Source: Centrapalus pauciflorus (taxonomy: Eukaryota > Streptophyta > Magnoliopsida > Asterales > Asteraceae). From it: 64,000 nucleotides of DNA. The position numbers and the translations under genes were made by a program. This document shows, in pieces, positions 58,701 through 64,000 of this stretch; the first letter of the stretch is position 1; each line of letters starts with the position of its first letter. The stretch spans positions 85,001-149,000 of the forward strand of contig JAANYP010007924.1 of assembly GCA_020465985.1 (NCBI GenBank). Reading direction: 5' to 3'. The notes below the pieces were generated by a model. It was not told where the DNA came from. It worked only from the letters and a program-made list of their open reading frames with translations, and made no database searches.

Positions 58701-61405
58701 AACACTATCATTTGGAGGAAGAGTCACTTTATGCAAATCGGTTCTAGGGAGTCTGCCCCTTTATTACTTCTCTATTTTTAAAGCTCCGGTTAAAGTTATT
58801 GAATCATTGGAAACCTTGAGAAGAAGATTTGTGTGGGGAGCAAATTCGAACAGCAATTCAAAGATTTGTTGGGTTGATTGGCAAAAGACATTAGCTCCAA
58901 AAGCTTTGGGTGGTTTGGGTATTGGATCTCTCAAAGCAGCAAATATATCCTTGTTATGCAAGTGGTGGTGGAGATTTAAAGTTGAGAAGGAGGCATTGTG
59001 GTCAAGGGTGATATCGGCTATACATGGAAAACATGGGAGATTTGCTTATGATATGGCAGATTTGAAACGCAACGGAGTCTGGCTCAACATCTTCAAAACA
59101 AGTCAATCTCTTTCATCTTAGATATTAATTTAGATGAATTCTTTATCAGGGAAGTAGGAAATGGTGCTCATTCCTATTTTTGGACGGATAGATGGTTGGG
59201 ATCCAAACCATTTTGTCAATTATTCCCCGATCTTTTTCATCTTTCTCCTCGTAAGAATGATACTATCGCGCAATGGGGATGCATATCTAATGATGGTTCA
59301 ATATCATGGAATTGACCCAATTATTTCTCAGTTCTAACAGGGGTTGTTGCTGCTCAATTTGAGCAACTTAAAGTTGTTATTCATGCATTTAAATTCTCTA
59401 CTGCTATGGATTATTGGAGATGGGATGGGGATCTTTCAGGTGTTTATGTTGTTAAAACATTCGGGGGCATTATTGAAGGAATTATAATCAATTCCATTAA
59501 TGGTGAAACTTTTTGGAATAGTTGGCTTCCTACAAAGGTTAATTGTTTCATGTGGAGATTATTATTACATAGACTTCCTACAAAACCCAATTTGATGTCT
59601 AGAGGAATTGCTTTGTCTAACTCTATTTGTCCAGCATGTGGGGATGCTCCTGAAACAATAGATCATTTATTCTATTTATGTCCTCAATCTGAGAAAGTTT
59701 GGAAATGGCTTATGTCTTGGTGTGAGGTAGTTGTTCTTAGACATCCTTCAGTGGAATTATTCATTAATTCATTCATCAACATTGCGAAGTCCAAGTTCGA
59801 GAAAAAGTTCTTCGGAGCATTGGTTGGATATACACTATGGAATATTTGGAAGTCAAGGAACAATGTGGTGTTCAATGGGGCCCGATTTAATCCCTACTCG
59901 GTGGCGGATGAGGTGCAAGTAAAAAGTTTTATTTGGGTCAAATACAGAGCCAAGAAGTATTCAATTGATTGCAATTTATGGTGTTGTAACCCCAAGTCTT
60001 TGGTGAATTTGTAATGTTCGGTATGAAGTACACTTTGAATATTGGTTGTTTCTAGCTCCTGGCTAGTTTATATTAATACTAACTAGATTATGACCCACGG
60101 ACACGTGGGTAAATTAAATTAAGTTACTTAATTAATATTACAATAATTTTTTTCGGATAGACCCTACTTGTAAAATTATATTTTACAACGTTTGTTTTTA
60201 TCATTTTGATATTTTTGTGGCACTAATTGTCACTAATTTTACGTCATGTGTCAATTTGATATTTTTGTGGCATTAATTGTCACTAATACAGATAGGACTT
60301 GAACATCATAAAATATCCATGTCTATAATTGGCAAATTATATTATATGCACTTGAACACACTTTATGTGACTTTCAACCAGTTTCAATTGTAATTTAATT
60401 TTTTATAATATACTCATTTGACTCATTGGAGACAAAAATATAACACTAATAATCCATATATAGGTAATGAGTTGAATTTGGTAACTTCATAAATAATTAT
60501 GAGTTGAATTTGGTAACTTCTAAAAATTAATATATGGCATAGGTGTAATTATTTATTTTAGTTAAGGGTATAAGAGACATTTCATAAATAATTATGAGTT
60601 GTCATTAATCTGAACCATTGATTTATTTCCATCCAATGATCCAGAAACTCCAAGTGGTTTTCTTATTATATATAGTATAGATTATATATGGGTGTTAGGA
60701 TGGGGTGATGGCAATGCCGAAACTCTATCCATACATTCATTTTTTTGCTGTTAAAAAAAACCTAGTTAAGTGATTAACACTAATTAAAACATAAATTCTC
60801 ACCAGATTCATGGCATTCTTGATGAGCTTCATATCATCGAGGCTAATAATCCGGTAAACGAATCTCCTTGGCCTAGCCCCCAGCGGAGGTTTCAATGGTG
60901 TTTCCGTATCTTTCAAGAACAATGCCGTAGCTATCCAACATGCCAGATCTACTGAAGTATTCCAAGCCAACCAAAAAACCATGCAAGCCGCCACGAACCA
61001 CCTCCGCCACCACGGTCCTCCACGGGCACCGGAGCTGTACAACGAAGAAAACCACCCAGAATTTGAATTCTTTTTGGTGGGTATGGTTGGGACTGCATCC
61101 GGATTGGCGAGCTGGCGTGTAGTAGCGAGTAGGAACGACATAAGGGAGGTGCCGTCACCAAGGGAGTGGTGGATGCGAAAGATTCCGATGGCTTCTGCAT
61201 CAGAGGTTTTGAGGTTAAGAAGGTGAAGATCCCACAGCGGTTTTGAGGAATCAATGGAGGTTTTGGTGAGATTGTAGACATAATCTTCGAGGAATTTATC
61301 AGGGGAAGTAAGGTTTTGGGGAATGGTAGGGATGATGATATGGTTGTGTAAATTCACATTTGTTGGAACCCATTTCATTGTTCTGCCATTTTTGTCGTCC
61401 ACAAC
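48537..61405 (-). CDS. WSD1-like wax ester synthase/diacylglycerol acyltransferase, 5' partial
   Basis: Six visible exons on the minus strand: 61405-60803, 49906-49840, 49619-49507, 49288-49079, 48948-48811 and 48695-48537. All have GT-AG borders and consistent phases, giving 429 residues plus stop. The acyltransferase motif HHSLGDG (HHxxxDG, near 61150-61171) is intact. Hydrophobic residues follow (WFVAACMVFWLAW). Later conserved segments are TINDVALGVTQAGL, LRSTLLVNIRPSSG, GNWIGYVLLPFTIG, SNLVGPLEEI and PDPHKMLDDFEESLKLIK. The family esterifies fatty alcohols or diacylglycerol with acyl-CoA at the endoplasmic reticulum, for cuticular wax. The first exon (about 50-60 residues) is not found before 64000. 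The intron 49907-60802 is 10.9 kb of transposons, including an antisense LINE. Confidence 0.88.
49980..50460. mobile_element. MULE-like TIR element in the WSD intron
   Basis: The left arm (GATCATTCAAGTTGGACC, TTTGTGATTAAAACCCCCAA, TTTTTCATTACACAAAAAAC) is matched inverted by the right arm (GGTTGGATTATTTTTGTGAT, inverted). Ends and duplication are eroded, so the borders are approximate. Confidence 0.55.
51194..51290. mobile_element. very short PIF/Harbinger-type MITE, 97 bp
   Basis: GGCCATGTTTGTTTA and the inverted GTGGTTGTTTATTT ends, with TTA at 51191-51193 and 51291-51293. Contains a TTAAGAGGT inverted word. Confidence 0.5.
51478..51632 (+). mobile_element. tRNA-derived SINE
   Basis: Box A TAGCCCATTTGG (from 51480) and box B GGTTCGACTTT (51523-51533) at tRNA spacing, a tRNA-unrelated body, and an A-run tail. 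The flanking 'ttaaaaggaaatgag' and 'tttaaaaagagatggg' may be a decayed duplication. Confidence 0.6.
52153..53655 (+). mobile_element. Helitron interrupted by a MULE
   Basis: Starts A|TCTATAACTATATTTATTAA and ends with a hairpin (CCATGTAATATATGG), GTAATAGA and CTAG|T. Without the MULE and its duplication it is 561 bp, like the 54123 and 60083 elements. CACATGTCA occurs near the 5' end where relatives have a G-box. No coding. Confidence 0.75.
52175..53107. mobile_element. MULE-type TIR element inside the Helitron, 933 bp
   Basis: GGGAAAATTATGCAAAAA and the inverted GGTAAAATTTCGCAAAAA ends. Identical 9-bp flanks TTATTAATA at 52166-52174 and 53108-53116. The arms contain ATTAAGTCCCCATTTCATTT-like words, inverted at the right. 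No transposase. Confidence 0.85.
53751..54044. mobile_element. MULE-type foldback element, second copy
   Basis: GGGTTAATTATGAAAAAA to the inverted AATAAACCC. 9-bp flanks TTTGTAAAA and TTTTTAAAA differ once. Interior close to the 43483 element, including ACATTAGACCCCGGTTATAA. Confidence 0.75.
54123..54715 (+). mobile_element. non-autonomous Helitron, 593 bp
   Basis: A|TCTATATATATTAATAAAAC at the start; the hairpin CCACGTAATATGTGG, GTTGATAA and CTAG|T at the end. CCAAGTGTCATTCCC follows the 5' end. No coding. Confidence 0.8.
54931..55503. mobile_element. Stowaway (Tc1/mariner-type) MITE with nested insertion
   Basis: CTCCCTCCGTCCCAAAATAA at the left and the inverted CACCATCCATCCCAAAATAA at the right, flanked by TA (54929-54930 and 55504-55505). 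This is the classic Stowaway terminus. A PIF-type MITE at 54998-55313 interrupts it. Confidence 0.88.
54998..55313. mobile_element. PIF/Harbinger-type MITE, 316 bp
   Basis: AGGGGGCGTTTGGTTCG and CGAACCAAACGCCCT ends, CTA at 54995-54997 and 55314-55316. High similarity to 36097-36384. Confidence 0.82.
55654..55725. repeat. (TA)n microsatellite, left of X3
   Basis: About 72 bp of TA. Confidence 0.95.
55726..56112. mobile_element. X3: microsatellite-bracketed TIR element
   Basis: Same ends and body as X2 (AGGTTCAAGTGAGTACCACC, GCAGCGCACCAGAAGG and the inverse at the right), differing by scattered substitutions. It lies in the WSD intron. Confidence 0.75.
56113..56136. repeat. (TA)n microsatellite, right of X3
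   Basis: About 24 bp of TA. Confidence 0.9.
56438..57268 (+). pseudogene. LINE endonuclease domain
   Basis: AIQET (catalytic Glu), NIYAP, MGDFNE and SDHCPI are in order, the AP-endonuclease set. The frame begins after a stop just upstream of VIAIQET, so the N-terminal strand is lost. It runs out of frame at the A9-type run at 57232-57243. Confidence 0.8.
57244..59121 (+). pseudogene. LINE reverse transcriptase domain
   Basis: KAPGPDGFNFRFIK, FRPISLIGCVYKIIAKLL, DFEKAFDSLSW, LRQGDPLSPFFFIL and the catalytic FADD are present. The thumb region follows (GLPVGANM, NWKAKTLSFGGRVTL). 625 residues before a stop. The RT motifs look intact, but the ORF is cut off from the endonuclease by the frameshift. 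Confidence 0.85.
59406..60014 (+). pseudogene. LINE zf-RVT C-terminal region
   Basis: FWNSWLPTKVNCFMWRLLLH, CPACGDAPETIDHLFYLC and WNIWKSRNNVVFNG are typical of plant LINE C termini. The intervening 59122-59405 still encodes homologous sequence (YFWTDRWLGSKPF) with a stop near 59315. Confidence 0.8.
60083..60681 (-). mobile_element. non-autonomous Helitron, 599 bp
   Basis: On the minus strand it starts A|TCTATACTATATATAATAAG and ends with the hairpin CCCACGTGTCCGTGGG, TCATAAT and CTAG|T. It lies 69 bp after the LINE, in the WSD intron. Internally it has a repeated 'gagttgaatttggtaacttc'. Confidence 0.8.
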
Positions 61406-61861
61406 CTGCATGCGTTCACAAGAAAATCGATCAGCATCATATTGTTTAAAGTGAATAATAGCACCAAATAGCTATCTGCTTTTGAATTTGTGCATATTTA
61501 TGTATTGTAATTTTCTTAGAAAATCATGTGATCAGATTACCGGTACAACATATTATTATGTTTAGTCAAACTTTATTTTTATACACATTTATGTAACATA
61601 CCTTTTCATTTGTACACATTTGGTGATCGAACTTTTAAAAGTATTTCAATTCGATAGTTGGGTGACCTGATGAAACCGGTCATCAAGTCACCAAACTACA
61701 TATTTGAAACACTTTTAAAAGTACATTGCATAAATATGTATAAACTTAAATTAATGTAAAAACTATTTGGTGTCATTTTCACAATTAATTCATAAACTCA
61801 TAAACTCCAAAACCCATTCGACTGTTGGAACGCAGGGAAGTTAACTAAATTAATTAAATTA

Positions 61862-61864
<3 letters not shown>
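61406..61864. other. WSD intron 1, left part
   Basis: AT-rich. An inverted word pair (CTTTTAAAAGTATTTCAA near 61628 and its inverse near 61710) with GTGACCTGATGAAACCGGTC between forms a short foldback. No N-terminal WSD exon is visible. Confidence 0.4.

Positions 61865-61896
<32 letters not shown>
61865..61896. repeat. (TA)n microsatellite, left of Y5
   Basis: About 32 bp of TA. Confidence 0.9.
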
Positions 61897-61898
<2 letters not shown>

Positions 61899-62163
61899 AG
61901 TGGGTTCAATGGAAAACCACTATGCACCTGAAAACTATGGAAACCTACGCAAACCGTCCGATTTGGTGCATTTCATGAAAAACGCGGTGGCATAATCGTA
62001 AATAAGGTGATGCATCACGCGGGATTTTGATGCATCACGCGGAAAATTTGATGCATCCCTCGGGATTTTGATGCATCACACGGGGTATTTGATGCATTTG
62101 TGGTGGTGCAGTGCGGTTTTCACAGGTTTTCAGGTGCATGGTGGTTTTCCATTGAACCTCCTT
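61897..62163. mobile_element. Y5: microsatellite-bracketed ATGCAT array element, 267 bp
   Basis: The left GGGTTCAATGGAAAACCAC and the right, inverted, AGGTTCAATGGAAAACCACC. ATGCAT starts at 62010, 62030, 62051, 62071 and 62092, a strict 20/21 alternation, with CACGCGG-like spacers. Non-coding. Confidence 0.7.
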
Positions 62164-62170
62164 TTATATA

Positions 62171-62235
<65 letters not shown>
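62164..62235. repeat. (TA)n-(CA)n microsatellite, right of Y5
   Basis: About 56 bp of TA with one CA interruption, then 16 bp of CA. Confidence 0.95.
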
Positions 62236-64000
62236 TAATTAAACTTTTAAAAAAATGTGATGCAACTATAAAATTCGAAAAGAAAAAGAAAAAAAGAGCA
62301 TAATATGTAATCGGTTAATTGTATATAGATTACTGTATAAAAAAACAAATAAGAAAATATAATAAGACAATACGACTTGATTATAAACGAACAAAAACAT
62401 AATACAATTTTTTTTTTTTTAATATAGTTTGAAACAATTATTTAGCAAAGCTTACAAAAATGCATTATATAAAATTATTAAAAAGGATATGATATTTTAA
62501 TTTAAGTTGGAGTTGAAAGAAAAAGTAAGTAAGGGTATAATGGTCATTACTTAATAAGCAATATTAATTATGAGTTTTAAATGTTATAAAAATAATTCAA
62601 TTAATGAATTTGAGTATATATGATATTGATGATGTTTAAAAGGGATATATGTTATATTAATAATTAAAATTGGGTATATATGATATTATGATGTTTAGGA
62701 GGGATACATGTGATATTAAAATTTTAAATTGGGTATATATTTTATATTATAAAGTTTTGGAATAGTATATATGAAATTCTTCATTTTTTATAATATTTTC
62801 TTTCTCTCTCTTACTTTTCTATCACATATATTATTTTCTTATTTTGTGATCACCCATAATTTTCTTAGAACTAAAATATCATCATCTAAACAAGTTTTCA
62901 CTTTTTACAAAAACCTTTGTTTTTAAAAAAAAAAAAAAACTAGAACTTGTAAACTGATATTGAAAGATGACTAGTTTTCGTTAACTAAACGCAACTTAAA
63001 ATTGTTGGGAAATAAAGATGAGTATAAACTTCATTAAGTTTTAATTAATAATAATCAAGATTTTAAATATTAGAATTTCACTAAAAACTTAATCTAAAAA
63101 GATTAATATATAATTTGGTTGAAGAGTGGCATATATGATATTGTTGGTTCACTTTAGGTATATATGATATATATTTTAATATTTAAGAGTTGCATGTGTA
63201 TGAATTTCTTTCGGAAAGGTATCTATAATTATTAAACAAATAATAGCTGCATATATGAACTATTATTCGTTACTTTTTAATTTATTATTGCATACTTTTT
63301 TCCTATTAAGCGACTATTCATAGTTAAAATTTAATAATCTTTTAGCAGACTCGATTTCTCAATAAGGATCCATCGATACCCAATTGGGATGAGGATGAGG
63401 ATATAAATTTATTTCCTGATGAGAATGAAGACAGGGATAAAGGTGATGAGTATAAAGCATGGATAGTGACGAAAATTGAAATCACCACCCCACCTCATTG
63501 TCAGGTTGTATCAATAAACATAAGAAGATTATAAGTCTTAATAAAATGATAACCACCAAAATTATGTAAACAATAATAGCCATTCATTTCCCGAGTTATC
63601 ACAATTCCAACACTGGTTATGATATACACCTCCTTCTGTTTAATTTTATAAATCATACCAGGGATGTTTGGAATGACCGAAAAACCGAACCGAACTATAA
63701 ACGGAATCAATTTATAGTATTTGGTTCGGTTACCGGTTCTTATAATCTTCAATTTTTGGTTATCGGTTATTCGGTTATCGGTTCTGCGGGTATCGGTTTT
63801 ATCGGTCATAGAACCAATGATTTGAAAAGCACATAACATGCAAATCAAGAAAATGATTAAAAGCTCACAATGTGTCAATGTGAAAACCAAGATAACTTGT
63901 ATTTTTTTAAACTTTACACATTTTTTCGTTTAATTTTCGATATAAAATAATACAGTCCGAACAATTTTAAAAACAACCAAAGTTTTTATATTAAAAGTTA
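62236..64000. other. WSD intron 1, right part, no gene seen
   Basis: AT-rich. 62500-62800 repeats GGGTATATATGATATT and GATGTTTA words related to the U-element arms. 62800-62915 is shared with 47215-47360. 63358-63534 has an acidic frame I do not trust. 63660-63810 holds CGGTTCGGTTACCGGTTC words as in hAT subterminal regions, without paired ends. Confidence 0.4.

Larger units (their letters stand above)
56420..60014 (+). mobile_element. 5'-truncated L1-type LINE, antisense in the WSD intron
   Basis: Carries, in order, an apurinic endonuclease domain, a reverse transcriptase and a zf-RVT zinc-binding region. The frames are broken at about 57240 (an A-run), 59121 and 59315. ORF1 (gag-like) and the first residues of the endonuclease are missing. 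Target duplications were not found; a Helitron begins 69 bp after the last stop. It is decayed and not expected to move. Confidence 0.85.

Noticed and set aside
60873..61281. Antisense and alternate-frame ORFs over the WSD exon
   Set aside because: Shadows of the well-supported acyltransferase frame on the minus strand.
48537..61405. Two separate WSD genes (48537-49906 and 60803-61405)
   Set aside because: The two parts are complementary pieces of one protein with matching splice phases at 60803 and 49906, and neither repeats any part of the other.
61897..62163. CRISPR-like spaced repeat
   Set aside because: The repeat is only 6-10 bp, spacing is 20-21 bp and the setting is plant nuclear DNA. 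It is an internal array of a transposable element.
63358..63534. Acidic ORF with DEDEDINLFPDENEDRD
   Set aside because: Arises from a GATGAGGATGAGGAT low-complexity run in the WSD intron, with no start context and no recognised family.

Overview
This is plant nuclear DNA: very AT-rich, intron-containing genes with GT-AG splice sites, plant-specific protein families, and dense nested transposable elements. The gene families point to a eudicot. A palindromic GACTCGGCGAGTC motif array and the style of the repeats made me think of Asteraceae (perhaps Lactuca), but that is recollection and not shown by the sequence.

Five protein-coding genes can be supported. (1) 2894-5500, plus strand: an IQM-family calmodulin-binding protein in eight coding exons with a 5'UTR intron. 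(2) 17653-20118, plus: an intronless G-type lectin S-receptor-like kinase of SD3-1 type whose kinase domain has lost the catalytic Asp. (3) 20712-22337, minus: a six-exon annexin, ANN5-like, convergent with the receptor. (4) 42389-44610, plus: a two-exon cytochrome P450 of CYP706 type. (5) 48537-61405, minus: a WSD1-like wax ester synthase/diacylglycerol acyltransferase whose first exon lies beyond the right edge and whose second visible intron is 10.9 kb long. A fragment of a conserved plant protein of unknown function (47501-48031) carries a nonsense codon. These genes do not form an operon or obvious pathway cluster.

The rest is mobile DNA. There are Helitron-like elements (TC start, hairpin plus CTAG end) at 23777, 29581, 45550, 45973, 52153, 54123 and 60083. 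hAT-type MITEs with 8-bp duplications lie at 10556, 14025, 23371 and 39310. PIF/Harbinger-type MITEs with TTA or CTA duplications lie at 23115, 36097, 43372, 51194 and 54998. MULE-like or foldback elements with 9-10-bp duplications lie at 25322, 34658, 43483, 52175 and 53751. There is a Stowaway at 54931, a decayed L1-type LINE at 56420-60014 and a LINE fragment at 33785-34472. Many are nested: PIF > hAT > Helitron at 23115-24912, and a TIR element > Helitron > X element > foldback MULE at 29500-32582.

The most unusual component is a set of otherwise different elements (labelled X, Y, Z and W here), each bracketed by (TA)n or (CA)n microsatellites and sharing a terminal motif close to GGWTCAAWTGAGNACC in inverted orientation. 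They sit end to end, separated only by microsatellites, at 9574-15227 and 40262-42184, and recur at 29664-31714, 32650-33780, 55654-56136 and 61865-62235. Two of them carry ATGCAT palindromes spaced every 19-21 bp.
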